Assembly (NCBI RefSeq): GCF_003111645.1
Contig: NZ_CP022187.1
Coordinates: forward strand, 372,001 to 436,000
From: Parazoarcus communis
GTDB taxonomy: Bacteria; Pseudomonadota; Gammaproteobacteria; Burkholderiales; Rhodocyclaceae
DNA length: 64,000 nt
Reading direction: 5' to 3'
Below, piece after piece: positions 10,503 through 19,246 of this stretch (its first letter is position 1; each line of letters starts with the position of its first letter). The position numbers were made by a program, and so were the translations under genes. Under the pieces are notes generated by a model. The model searched no databases. It had not been told where the DNA came from and was given only the letters and a program-made list of their open reading frames with translations.

Positions 10503-11900
10503 TCACAGGTAGTGGTGCACCTGGGGATACTGGCGGAAGACGTTGGCGATCGTCGCCAGCGCGCCATTGATGCGGACATCGCTGCCATCTGCCCCGAGGC
10601 AGATCCGGATGGCGCTTGGGCGCGGCGTGCCGGGTGTCAGGAAGGGGTCGGGCGCCGTGACTGCGACCAGGCGATGGCGCAGCTGTTCGACCAGGCTGTC
10701 GAGTTGCCAGTGCTTCGGCACGCCGACCCATGCGGACAGCGCCGACGGATGGTTCGATAGCGTGAATTCGCCCAGGTGCTCCTCGACGCTACGGTGCCGC
10801 ATTGCCAGGCGCTCGCGTTGCAGTTCGACCAGCCGGATGGCGGTGCCGTCGGCGATCCAGCGCGTTGCGACTTCGGCGAGCAGCGGGGTCGCCATCCAGC
10901 TATTGACGCGCAGGATGCTCTCGACCCGCAGTGCGAGTCGCCGCGGCATGCTGAGGTAGCCTGTGCGCAAGCCGGTCAGCACCGACTTGGTGAAGCTCGT
11001 CAGATAGAAACCGAGTTCGGGAAGATGACTGGTGATGGGGGGCGGACGCTGCGCGAGCAATGCTCCGAACACATCGTCCTCGATCACGTACACGCCGTAG
11101 CGTTCCGCAATTCGGGAAATTGCGCGCCGACGCGAATCCGGCATCACCGCGCCGGTAGGATTGTTCAGATTCGGGGTGCACACCAGCGCGGTGATCCGCT
11201 CATTTGCACACATGTCTTCGAAGTGGTCGGGCTGGATGCCGTATTCATCGGAATCCAGCCCCTTGAGTGTGAAGCCGAGCACCTGGGCGGAGCCGATCAC
11301 GCCATGGTCGGTGAGGCTGTCGGTCAGGACCACGTCGCCGGGGTTGACCAGCGAGGCGAGGGCGAGGAATTGCGCATGCGAGGCACCGTTGGTGATCAGC
11401 AGGGTCTCGATCGAAGCCGTCATGCCCAGACCCGCAAGCCACTCCACTCCTGCCGCGCGGTGGTGCTCGAAGCCGGCAATCGGCCGGCACGCGCGCATCC
11501 ACGGCTGGTCCGCCTGCGCGGCCAGGGCGCCACAGGCGCTGCGCCATGCCTCATCATGCGCATCGGTATAGACCAGGCGCGCGATGGAAAAATCGATCAG
11601 CGAACGTTCTGCTCGATCGAGCATGTAACTTGCGACCTTTTCGGTGACGCGCTTTGCCACGAAGCTGCCGCGCCCGACCTCGCAGCGGATCGCCCCATGC
11701 TGCTCGAGTTCCTTGTACGCATTGGTGACGGTCTGCACGCTGATGCCCAGCTTGTGCCCGACTTCGCGCTGCGGTGGCAGGCGGGTGCCCTCGGCAAGCG
11801 TGCCGTCGTCGATGTCGGCGGCAATCGCCTGGACGAGGATCTTGTATTTCGATTCTCCGCCGCGTGCTGCGTCCAGTGCCTTTCGCCAATGTTCCATCAT
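10503..11900 (-). CDS. enuR: MocR/GntR-type transcriptional regulator of ectoine catabolism
   Basis: 465 residues: N-terminal GntR winged helix (about 16-84, with LPPQREVGHKLGISVQTVTNAYKELEQHGAI) fused to an aminotransferase class I fold (about 100-465). The PLP lysine is in SFTKSVLTGLRTGY (Lys305), preceded by CTPNLNNPTG and YVIEDDVFGALL. In characterised EnuR proteins PLP bound at the equivalent lysine senses N-acetyl-diaminobutyrate or diaminobutyrate and derepresses the uptake and catabolic genes. The start ATG at 11900 has GGAG six bases upstream. It sits between eutB and eutC on the same strand, which supports assignment to this locus rather than to PdxR or GabR. Confidence 0.92.
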   Translation of the reverse strand: MMEHWRKALDAARGGESKYKILVQAIAADIDDGTLAEGTRLPPQREVGHKLGISVQTVTNAYKELEQHGAIRCEVGRGSFVAKRVTEKVASYMLDRAERSLIDFSIARLVYTDAHDEAWRSACGALAAQADQPWMRACRPIAGFEHHRAAGVEWLAGLGMTASIETLLITNGASHAQFLALASLVNPGDVVLTDSLTDHGVIGSAQVLGFTLKGLDSDEYGIQPDHFEDMCANERITALVCTPNLNNPTGAVMPDSRRRAISRIAERYGVYVIEDDVFGALLAQRPPPITSHLPELGFYLTSFTKSVLTGLRTGYLSMPRRLALRVESILRVNSWMATPLLAEVATRWIADGTAIRLVELQRERLAMRHRSVEEHLGEFTLSNHPSALSAWVGVPKHWQLDSLVEQLRHRLVAVTAPDPFLTPGTPRPSAIRICLGADGSDVRINGALATIANVFRQYPQVHHYL

Positions 11901-11961
11901 GGGGTGCTCCTGGCTCTATGCCCGCGCCCGATGTCGGTTTCGGGGCAGGAGGGTTGCGGAC

Positions 11962-12954
11962 TCAGGGCTGCGTGGCGCACTCCTCGACCTGTTCGCAGAC
12001 GAGGCGACGATGCAGCGCCATGTCGATGTTTGCGCCGCTGGCGAGAACGACCGTCGTGCCGGGCGCCCGCACTCGACCAGAGAGCAGTGCGGCAATGCCG
12101 ACCGCGCCACTGCCTTCCAGAATGAGCTGTTCTTCGCGATAGGCGTGCCTGATGGCCTGCGCGATGTCTTCCTCCGAGACTAGCATCGTTTCGTCGACCA
12201 GTTCGCGGGCCATGCCGAAGGTGTAGCGATTGTCGAGACCGATACCGCCGCCGAGCGAGTCGGCAAGCGTTTCCAGTTCTTCGACCTGCACCGGGTGGCC
12301 GGCGGCGAGGCTGGCGTGCATCGCGCACCCGCGCTCCATGGTGATGCCGATGACGCGGATGTCGCGCGAGGCACTCTTCATTGCGAGCGCGACACCGGCG
12401 AGCAGGCCGCCACCCGACAGTGGCACCAGCACGGTGTCGACAGCGGGAAGGTCGTCGAGAATCTCCAGTCCGACCGTGCCCTGGCCAGCGATCACGTCGC
12501 GGTGATCGAATGGTGGAAGCAGGGTGAGTCCCTCGGTTCGGACGAGCCGGGCAACCTCGTGCTCGGCTTCGTCCTGGCTTGCGCCGACGATATGGACTTC
12601 GGCGCCGAGCGCGCGGATCGCGTCGACCTTGTTCGACGGCACCAGGCGCGACATGCAGATCACTGCGCGCACGCCAGCCTGTTTTGCCGCATGGGCGAGT
12701 GCACGGCCGTGGTTGCCCGTGGATACGCCGATCACGCCGCGCGCGCGCGCGGCATCGTCGAGTGCGAGCAGGGCATTGGTTGCGCCGCGCAGTTTGAAAC
12801 TGCCGGTGATCTGGTGACATTCGAGTTTGAGGTGCACCGGGGTGCCGATGTGGCCCGACAGGCTCGCGGAGGCGACGAGCGGGGTATGCAGCACGCGGCC
12901 ACGGATGCGGTGGCGGGCGCGGTAGAGGTCGATCAGACGGATGTCCCAGTTCAT
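11962..12954 (-). CDS. eutB: Ectoine utilization EutB, threonine dehydratase-like PLP enzyme
   Basis: 330-residue fold-type II PLP enzyme related to threonine/serine dehydratase. PLP lysine in ITGSFKLRGATNAL (Lys54); the phosphate-binding loop is LSGGGLLAGVA; VSTGNHGRALA is the substrate-binding loop. In hydroxyectoine users EutB is thought to dehydrate hydroxy-diaminobutyrate-type intermediates, working with EutC. The ATG at 12954 overlaps the eutA TGA as ATGA, so the two are translationally coupled. Plain threonine dehydratase is the alternative, but context argues for EutB. Confidence 0.88.
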   Translation of the reverse strand: MNWDIRLIDLYRARHRIRGRVLHTPLVASASLSGHIGTPVHLKLECHQITGSFKLRGATNALLALDDAARARGVIGVSTGNHGRALAHAAKQAGVRAVICMSRLVPSNKVDAIRALGAEVHIVGASQDEAEHEVARLVRTEGLTLLPPFDHRDVIAGQGTVGLEILDDLPAVDTVLVPLSGGGLLAGVALAMKSASRDIRVIGITMERGCAMHASLAAGHPVQVEELETLADSLGGGIGLDNRYTFGMARELVDETMLVSEEDIAQAIRHAYREEQLILEGSGAVGIAALLSGRVRAPGTTVVLASGANIDMALHRRLVCEQVEECATQP

Positions 12955-13715
12955 TGCGGCGTGTGCTCCTGAAGGGTATCGAACAGCTGGCCGGGCGCGG
13001 TCGGCGCGGTGAGACCGACGAGATCCAGCGCATGCCAGACGATGGCCTGGTTGCTGGTGACCACCGGGCGGCCGAGCGCCTTCTCGAGCGCCTCCACCGC
13101 GAGACTCGCGCGCAGCGCCGTGCACGAGATGAACAGCGCGTCGGCATCGGGTGCCATTGCACGAAGACCCGCCTCGACGATCGTTTCCGGCGGGATCGCA
13201 GTCATCGCGTAATCATCGTCCATGTCGAGGCCGGACACGTTCAGCACCTCCAGGCCGCGGCTTGCGTAGTATTCGCCGAGCGCGCGGTTCACGTCCGCGC
13301 GGTAGGGTGTCAGGATCGATACCCGGCGCGCGCCGAGCCGTTTCAGGGCGGCGAGGCTGGCGGTGACCGGCGTAGTCTGGTAGTGCGACGGCTTGGAGCG
13401 GGCGATCAGCGCCAGCGTCTCGGCCTCGCCCAGCGCGAGCGTGCCCGAGGTGCAGCCGTAGACGACGACGTCGAGCGTCAGACCCGGCAGCAGATCGCGC
13501 CCGGCGCGCGGCAGGTCGTCGGCGACGCTGCGCAGGGTCTCCAGCGTCATCGGGTTGGCGTGCCTGACACGGTTGCAGTACAGCCCGATATCGGCCGGCA
13601 GCATACGGCGCAGGTCCGCTTCGCTGTTGAGATCGGTGGCCAGACCGAGCAGGCCGATGCGGGCGCGGTCCGATGCGGGCGTGAGTGTGGCGGTAATGAG
13701 CGTATCGATGCGCAA
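12951..13715 (-). CDS. eutA: Ectoine utilization EutA, Asp/Glu racemase (maleate isomerase) family
   Basis: 254 residues with the two-cysteine active site of the Asp/Glu/maleate isomerase superfamily: VVYGCTSGTLALG (Cys88) and ALFISCTALRAS (Cys198). In ectoine clusters EutA is proposed to epimerise a hydroxyectoine-derived intermediate. The start is a TTG at 13713-13715 with CGGAG six bases upstream; no ATG gives a full-length N-terminus. It begins 13 bp after dctM stops and its own stop overlaps the eutB start. Confidence 0.87.
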   Translation of the reverse strand: MRIDTLITATLTPASDRARIGLLGLATDLNSEADLRRMLPADIGLYCNRVRHANPMTLETLRSVADDLPRAGRDLLPGLTLDVVVYGCTSGTLALGEAETLALIARSKPSHYQTTPVTASLAALKRLGARRVSILTPYRADVNRALGEYYASRGLEVLNVSGLDMDDDYAMTAIPPETIVEAGLRAMAPDADALFISCTALRASLAVEALEKALGRPVVTSNQAIVWHALDLVGLTAPTAPGQLFDTLQEHTPQ

Positions 13716-13728
13716 GGCAATCTCCGGG

Positions 13729-15009
13729 TCAGCGGTAGGCGAGTGTGGGCAGGGTCAGGGCGATCTCGGGGATGAAGATCAGCAGCAACGATGCGAACAG
13801 CAGGATGGCGATGAAGGGCGGTGTGCCGCGGATCACTTCCAGGTAGGGTTTGCGGAAGATTGCGCAGGCGGTGAAGATGTCGCAGCCGAAGGGTGGTGTG
13901 CACGAGCCGATGGCCATCTGCATGGTGACGATGGTGCCGACGAGCACCGGGTCGATACCGGCCGACTGCACCAGCGGCATGAAGATCGGCGTCATGATCA
14001 GGGTGACGACGATCGGGTCGACAAACATGCAGCCGATGAAGAATGCAATCGAGATTGCGAACAGGATGGTGTAGGGCCCGGCCTCGGCGAGTCCCAGCGC
14101 GCCGATCAGTTGTTGCGGAATCTGGGCGAAGGAAATGATCCACGAGAAGGCGGCGCCGGTGCCCACGAGGACGAACACGATGCCGGTAATCAGTCCCGTC
14201 GAGTAGGCGATGCTGGGGATGTCGGAGAGCTTCACCGCGCGGTAGATGAATACCTCCAGCACGAAGGCGTAGAGCACCGCGATGGCGGCGACTTCGGTCG
14301 GGCTGAAGAAACCGCCGTACAGCCCGCCCACGATCAGCACCGGGAAGAACGTCGCGAGCGCGGCCTTGCGCACCGCAAGCAGGCGTTCGCCCCAGCTCGC
14401 GCGCGGCAGCAGCGGAATGTTCTTCCTCCACGCGTACCAGACCGAGAACATGGTGAACAGCACGAGAATCAGCAGCCCGGGGCCAATACCGGCGAGGAAG
14501 AGCTCGGCGATCGATACCTTGCCGACGATCCCGAATACGATCATGCCGATGCTGGGCGGGATCAGGAAGGCGATGTCCGAGGCGTTGATGATCAGCGCAG
14601 TCGTGAACTTGTCGTCGTAGCCGGCCTTCAGCATGCGCGGGCGCAGCGGGCCGCCGATGGCGACCACGGTTGCCTGCGTGGACCCCGAGATCGCGCCGAA
14701 CAGCGTGCACGCGACTGCTGCCGTTACCGCCAGGCCGCCGCGGATGTGACCGAAGAAGGTCATTGCGAGATCGAGCAGTCTGTTCGCGGTACGTCCTCGG
14801 GTGACGATGTCTGCAGCGAGGATGAACATCGGTACCGTGATCAGCGCCACCGGGCTGATGCCGCTGATCATCTGCTGCACCATGATGTCGGTCTTGAGAC
14901 TCGGGAAGTACACGAAGAAGGCCACGAAGGTCGCGGTCAACATCGGCACCATCATCGGGAAGCCCGTCAGCATCATGAAAACCATGATGAGCAGGATTGT
15001 GAGCGCCAT
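13729..15009 (-). CDS. uehC: TRAP transporter large permease (DctM type), ectoine uptake
   Basis: 426-residue inner-membrane permease of the TRAP family with about 12 hydrophobic segments. Typical DctM stretches are present: PMLTATFVAFFVYFPS near the N-terminus, LFGAISGSTQATVVAIGG, INASDIAFLIPPSIGMIVFGI, and VTMQMAIGSCTPPFGCDIF near the C-terminus. It couples solute import to a sodium gradient together with the DctQ and DctP partners encoded next to it. Placement directly ahead of eutA and coupling with doeA/enuR identify ectoine or hydroxyectoine as the likely substrate. Confidence 0.92.
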   Translation of the reverse strand: MALTILLIMVFMMLTGFPMMVPMLTATFVAFFVYFPSLKTDIMVQQMISGISPVALITVPMFILAADIVTRGRTANRLLDLAMTFFGHIRGGLAVTAAVACTLFGAISGSTQATVVAIGGPLRPRMLKAGYDDKFTTALIINASDIAFLIPPSIGMIVFGIVGKVSIAELFLAGIGPGLLILVLFTMFSVWYAWRKNIPLLPRASWGERLLAVRKAALATFFPVLIVGGLYGGFFSPTEVAAIAVLYAFVLEVFIYRAVKLSDIPSIAYSTGLITGIVFVLVGTGAAFSWIISFAQIPQQLIGALGLAEAGPYTILFAISIAFFIGCMFVDPIVVTLIMTPIFMPLVQSAGIDPVLVGTIVTMQMAIGSCTPPFGCDIFTACAIFRKPYLEVIRGTPPFIAILLFASLLLIFIPEIALTLPTLAYR

Positions 15010-15021
15010 GATGTCGTCTCC

Positions 15022-15591
15022 TCAGATCGTCGGCATGTCGATTTCGTCATGCTCACGGATGCCCGGCGCGACATGGACGCTGCCGGGGGTGCGCATGTTG
15101 ACGAGGGCGGTGAGCCAGAATTGCAGCGTCGCGATGGCCAGACCCAACGGAATCCAAAGCAAGGTGATCCACATCGGGAACTGCAGCGCGGGGGTGACGC
15201 GGCCCATGGCCTGGGTGCGCAGGATGTAGGTTGTCGCGTACCAGGCGAGCAGCGCGAGCACAACAGCCGTAAACGCCTGGATCGCGGCGAGCGCCCAGCG
15301 GCGGTATTCGACCGGAAGCATGTCGGTGAATGCCGACATCCGGATGTGGCGCCCCTGACGAGCCGCCGCACTGGTGCCGACGAAGGTAATCAGCACAATC
15401 AGGAACTGATTGAGCTCCTCGGAGAAGAACAAACTGCTGTTGAAGCCGACGCGCGCCACGACATTGCCCAAAGTGTTGACCGCCATCAGAATGATGGCCC
15501 AGGCAAGAAGCTGCTTTTCCAGTACGGCCAGTCCATGGTCGATGCGGCGTAATATTTGCAGGATCAAGCCCTGCTTGGGCGCTTCGTCCAT
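15022..15591 (-). CDS. uehB: TRAP transporter small permease (DctQ type), ectoine uptake
   Basis: 189 residues with four hydrophobic segments (about 30-50, 65-85, 105-125, 145-165), as in DctQ small subunits; SGFNSSLFFSEELNQFLIVLITFVG-like EELxxxL is the family hallmark. The start at 15591 is preferred because GGAGGAG lies eight bases upstream; an in-frame ATG at 15606 overlaps that ribosome-binding site. Twelve bases separate it from dctM. Confidence 0.9.
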   Translation of the reverse strand: MDEAPKQGLILQILRRIDHGLAVLEKQLLAWAIILMAVNTLGNVVARVGFNSSLFFSEELNQFLIVLITFVGTSAAARQGRHIRMSAFTDMLPVEYRRWALAAIQAFTAVVLALLAWYATTYILRTQAMGRVTPALQFPMWITLLWIPLGLAIATLQFWLTALVNMRTPGSVHVAPGIREHDEIDMPTI

Positions 15592-15734
15592 CGGTATCTC
15601 CTCCATCTGCAGGAGTCATCCTGCGCAGGCGTTGCGTGCATGAATGTGGTCCCGGCCATGATTAGCCTAGTTCGATCGTCGCGTGAGTTGGTCTTTTTCG
15701 ACGGGACCAGTCTATGGTGGCGCGCATGGCCGGT

Positions 15735-15752
15735 CGAATGCACTAGAACAAT
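15735..15752 (-). promoter_or_regulatory. Candidate EnuR operator, dctQ side
   Basis: Minus strand reads ATTGTTCTAGTGCATTCG, 144 bp upstream of the dctQ start. It shares TGTTCTAGTGCA with the site at 15818-15834. Confidence 0.5.
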
Positions 15753-15817
15753 CTTGACATCGCACTATTAATGTGCACATGCACCATCGTGGGATTCCAT
15801 TTTGGTGCATTCGAAAA

Positions 15818-15834
15818 ATGTTCTAGTGCAATTG
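15818..15834 (+). promoter_or_regulatory. Candidate EnuR operator, dctP side
   Basis: ATGTTCTAGTGCAATTG, 96 bp upstream of the dctP start; inverted relative to the 15735 copy, with TGCATTCGA also present just upstream at 15807-15815. Confidence 0.5.
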
Positions 15835-15929
15835 TCGAGGGACATCTTCGGCGTAGGCTCGGATCCGTGTCGAGTTGCCGCAGGGGCGGCGCCAGGCCCA
15901 TTAAACCATTCAGGACGGAGAACGAAACA

Positions 15930-16967
15930 ATGGCCATTACGAAGACCCTCAAGCAATTGCTTGCCGGTGCGGCGATCAGTCTTGCAGCCGTCGGTGTCGC
16001 AAGCGCCGAAGATTGGAAGTTCGCGGTCGAAGAGGGGCCGGGCGATGTGCAGACCCTCTACGCCGAGCAGTTCAAGAAGCTGATCGAGAAGCGCACGGAC
16101 GGCAAGGTCAAGGTCACGATCTACACCTACGGCCAGCTCGGTAACGAGAATGACCTGACTGAGCTTACCGCCGCCGGCGCAGTGCAGTTTTCAAACGCCT
16201 CGCCGGGCCATCTCGGCACTTTCGTGCCCGAGGTCCAGGTGCTGAGCCTCCCCTTCCTTTTGCCCGAGGCGGACGCGCCCAAGGCGGCCGTGCTGTCGAA
16301 CAGCAAGGCGCTGTACGGCTCGCTGGCGAAGGACTTCGCAGCCAAGGGGCTGAAGCTGTTCACGATCTACCCCGAAGGCGAGATGATCTGGACAACCAAG
16401 AAGGAGGTCCGCAAACCGGCTGATCTTGGCGACGTGAAGTTCCGCGTGATGACGTCGCCTATCCTCATCGAGCAGTTCAAACTGTACGGCGCGAACCCGG
16501 TGGCCTTGCCATGGGGCGAGATCTACGGTGGTTTGCAGATGAACGTTATCCAGGCGCAGGTCAATCCGGCCTTCTTCATCGAGAGCGCGAAGTTCCACGA
16601 GGTTACGGACCATCTGATCTACGTGGGCGATGTCGAATACACGACCACGGTGGTGGCCAATGCGGATTTCTACGCCGGGCTGTCACCCGAGCGCAAGAAG
16701 ATGCTTGCTGAGGTTCGGGACGAGTTGCAGCAGTACATCCTGAAGACTGAGCGGGAGAAGAACGCCGCTGCGGTCGACAAGATGCGCAAGGACAATCCGA
16801 AGTTGAAGATCGTCAGACTGACCGACGCCGAGCGCGATGTCTTCCGCAAGCGGGCCGAGCCGCTGGGACAGAAGCTCGTCGACATGGTGGGTGGGCGTAC
16901 CGACGTCATCCTGAAGGAACTCAAGGCTGATATCGATGCAGCGGTAAAGACGATGGCTACCAACTGA
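15930..16967 (+). CDS. uehA: TRAP transporter substrate-binding protein (DctP type), ectoine/hydroxyectoine
   Basis: 345-residue periplasmic binding protein. A signal peptide is visible (MAITKTLKQLL, then AGAAISLAAVGVASA, cleavage near residue 26 before EDW). DctP features: EGPGDVQTLYAEQFKKLIEKRTDGKVKVTIY near the N-terminus, and FRVMTSPILIEQFKLYGANPVALPWGEIYGGLQMNVI, whose Arg anchors the substrate carboxylate. It is read away from the dctQM-eut-doe string, which is unusual since TRAP genes are normally dctPQM on one strand. GGACGGAG lies eight bases upstream of the start. A strong terminator follows. Confidence 0.92.
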   Translation: MAITKTLKQLLAGAAISLAAVGVASAEDWKFAVEEGPGDVQTLYAEQFKKLIEKRTDGKVKVTIYTYGQLGNENDLTELTAAGAVQFSNASPGHLGTFVPEVQVLSLPFLLPEADAPKAAVLSNSKALYGSLAKDFAAKGLKLFTIYPEGEMIWTTKKEVRKPADLGDVKFRVMTSPILIEQFKLYGANPVALPWGEIYGGLQMNVIQAQVNPAFFIESAKFHEVTDHLIYVGDVEYTTTVVANADFYAGLSPERKKMLAEVRDELQQYILKTEREKNAAAVDKMRKDNPKLKIVRLTDAERDVFRKRAEPLGQKLVDMVGGRTDVILKELKADIDAAVKTMATN

Positions 16968-17000
16968 TCGAGCCTCTGCGCCACGCGCGCGGATGAGATG

Positions 17001-17038
17001 AAAACGGAGCGGGCCTGGAAGGGCCTGCTCCGTTTTTT
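17001..17038 (+). terminator. Intrinsic terminator of dctP
   Basis: Stem ACGGAGC-GGCC / GGCC-TGCTCCGT with a short loop, then TTTTTT; 33 bp after the dctP stop. Confidence 0.85.
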
Positions 17039-17125
17039 CAGGCAGGGGGCGCTGGACTGTTGCGTCGTGAAGGCAGGTCTTGCTGGTGCGAACGGGGCTT
17101 GATCCGGGCGAGATCGGTGAGCTGA

Positions 17126-17163
17126 AAACAAAAAAGCCAACCACCGTGAAGTGATTGGCTTTG
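17126..17163 (-). terminator. Terminator downstream of tRNA-Met copy 1
   Basis: Minus strand: AAAGCCAATCAC / GTGGTTGGCTTT hairpin followed by TTTGTTTTC, twelve bases beyond the tRNA CCA end. Confidence 0.8.
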
Positions 17164-17173
17164 ATGCTGAAGC

Positions 17174-17251
<78 letters not shown>

Positions 17252-17292
17252 TCGGAGATCGTGCACTGCTTGCGCAGCTTGAAGCTGAATCA

Positions 17293-17326
17293 AAAAGGCC
17301 AGTCAGGAAACGGCGACTGGCCTTTT
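17293..17326 (-). terminator. Terminator between the two tRNA-Met genes
   Basis: Perfect 12-bp inverted repeat AAAAGGCCAGTC / GACTGGCCTTTT, giving a U-tract on either strand; it lies nine bases beyond copy 2 on the minus strand. Confidence 0.75.
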
Positions 17327-17334
17327 CGTGAATC

Positions 17335-17412
<78 letters not shown>

Positions 17413-17484
17413 TCGGAGAAGCAGCACTATAAACAACGCGGGGCTGAAAATCAAGGTAAACCTGAAAAAACCGTTTCGAAGGGA

Positions 17485-19095
17485 TTACTTCGAGACCGTA
17501 TCGAGGGCTGCCATCAGCTCGGCATCGCGGCTGTAGATGTCGGGGCGGTAGGTGATGCGACCTTCGGCGTCCGGGGCGGCGGTGAGGTAGGCGATGATGA
17601 TCGGGACGGAGCCCGCGAGGCTCAGATTGCCGGTCTTTCCGCTGGCCAGCACCGACTCGAAACGCGCCACATGGGCGTCGCCGCCGTTGCCCTCGATCAG
17701 CAGCCTGGCCAGGTCGAGTGCGTCCTCAACCCGCACACAGCCAGAGCTGAATGCGCGCGTGCTGCGCTTGAACTGGCGCTGGTTGGGGGTGTCGTGCAGG
17801 TAGATCGCGTAGGGGTTGGAGAAGCGGATCGCGACCTTGCCCAAGGCTGCGCCATCGCCGGCATCCTGGCGCAGGGTCAGGCCGGACGTGTTGCTCCAGT
17901 CGACGGTGGCGGGGTCGACCTCGTCGCCGTCGCGGTCGAGAACACGGATATTGCGGCTGGCCAGGTACGCCGGGTCGGTGCTGGCCTTGGGGATGATGTC
18001 CTTCCTGAGGATGGTCGGCGGTACGGTCCAGGTCGGGTTGATGGTGAAGTGGGTGATGCGCGAGAACAGTTCCGGTGTTTCCCGCGCCGCTGTTCCGACC
18101 TGGGTTCTGGCCGACCACAGGGGGGCGCCGTCGCGGAAGTAGGTGAGGCGATAGCCCGCTATATCCACCAGCACGTATTCGCCCTGCTGGCGGGCAGCGA
18201 GCCAGCGCGAACGCTCGAGATTGATGCGGAGCATGGCCTGACGTTCCGCGAGGCTGCGGTTCAGTGCGCCGAGCGTGATCGGGCCGACCGCACCATCCGC
18301 CTCCAGACCCTGGTCGCGCTGAAATGCCCGCACGGCCTCGACCAGCGTGTCGTCCATCTGCGGGCTGAAGCTGTCCTGTGCGTCGAGATAGGCACTGGCA
18401 ATGAGTCTTGCCCGCAGTTCGATGACGCGGGCGCTGCTCACGCCGGACTTGAGCGTCGGGCCGGGTGACACCTGAGGCAGGCCGGCCCCGGCCTGCTCCC
18501 GACGGGCTTCAGCCATGGCCTTGCGCAGCGCGGTATAGAGCTCCGTCTTTGGGCGAAACCGGTTGAACAGGGCCGCAAGGTCGGCGTCACCGGGCTTGCC
18601 GAGCTGGGCCGCCGGGGAGGGCAGATTCGGTGCAGGCAGCGAGGAGGTGTGCCAGTAGTGGCCTGCGCGGGCCGGGTCGAGCACGCCGCGCTGCAGATGA
18701 TTCAGGGCTGCGGTACACGCTTCGCTGATCCGGATGTCGTCCTGCGCGCGCTGCACGGCAGTGCCTGACGCCGCAAGCGGTTTGCGCAGGAGCTCAGCCA
18801 GGTAGTGATCTGGGTTCAGGCCGTCATCCGCGAGGGCCTCGATCTCGGCGAGCAACTGCTGGCGCTTTGCAGGCGCTTGCCACAATGGTGCGAAGTCTCG
18901 TGCGGCATACGCGCGGGCAAGTTCTGCGCGCACCTTGCTGTCATGGGCGCGGCCCTCGATCACGGGCTGCAACTGCGCGCGCAGTTCGGCGCTGACCGCG
19001 TTGTCGTTCGCCGCTGCGACGCCGGGTAGCAGGGCGGCAATAAACAGCGGGAATAACAGGACTGCCCGGATTGGGGAGTTAATACGATTTTTCAT
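17485..19095 (-). CDS. L,D-transpeptidase with peptidoglycan-binding domain (YcbB/LdtD-like)
   Basis: 536 residues. Start MKNRINSPIRAVLLFPLFIAALLPGVAAANDN gives a signal peptide cleaved near residue 28; longer in-frame starts lack it. A scaffold region (about 40-240) is followed by a PG_binding_1 domain (AVRAFQRDQGLEADGAVGPITLGALN) and the YkuD catalytic domain with HDTPN and the active-site SSGCVRVEDALDLA cysteine. The enzyme forms 3-3 cross-links in peptidoglycan or attaches proteins to it in the periplasm. It is divergent from a second, unrelated-family L,D-transpeptidase 151 bp away. Confidence 0.93.
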   Translation of the reverse strand: MKNRINSPIRAVLLFPLFIAALLPGVAAANDNAVSAELRAQLQPVIEGRAHDSKVRAELARAYAARDFAPLWQAPAKRQQLLAEIEALADDGLNPDHYLAELLRKPLAASGTAVQRAQDDIRISEACTAALNHLQRGVLDPARAGHYWHTSSLPAPNLPSPAAQLGKPGDADLAALFNRFRPKTELYTALRKAMAEARREQAGAGLPQVSPGPTLKSGVSSARVIELRARLIASAYLDAQDSFSPQMDDTLVEAVRAFQRDQGLEADGAVGPITLGALNRSLAERQAMLRINLERSRWLAARQQGEYVLVDIAGYRLTYFRDGAPLWSARTQVGTAARETPELFSRITHFTINPTWTVPPTILRKDIIPKASTDPAYLASRNIRVLDRDGDEVDPATVDWSNTSGLTLRQDAGDGAALGKVAIRFSNPYAIYLHDTPNQRQFKRSTRAFSSGCVRVEDALDLARLLIEGNGGDAHVARFESVLASGKTGNLSLAGSVPIIIAYLTAAPDAEGRITYRPDIYSRDAELMAALDTVSK

Positions 19096-19246
19096 CTGCG
19101 TTTTCTGCAACTGCCTGATAAGATGCGGTCTGTTTGTGCAAAATAAAGCGTTTTGCCGGGCTTCAGGGACGATATTGACATACAAGAAGAGCAGGGCGCT
19201 TGCTTATACCGCCTTAGTTCTAGTCAAGCCGGACGGATTTCACACA

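Larger units (their letters stand above)
15592..15929. promoter_or_regulatory. Divergent promoter region between dctQ and dctP
   Basis: A 338-bp gap that is AT-richer than its surroundings. It carries a TTGACA hexamer at 15754-15759 and two oppositely oriented copies of a TGTTCTAGTGCA motif, each pointing toward the gene on its own side. No clear -10 hexamer could be fixed by eye. This is the natural place for EnuR to control uptake genes in both directions. Confidence 0.6.

Noticed and set aside
13555..15552. 665-codon plus-strand open frame rich in Asp, Glu, Gln, Arg and His
   Set aside because: Antisense to dctM and dctQ; its hydrophilic bias is the mirror of membrane-protein codons.
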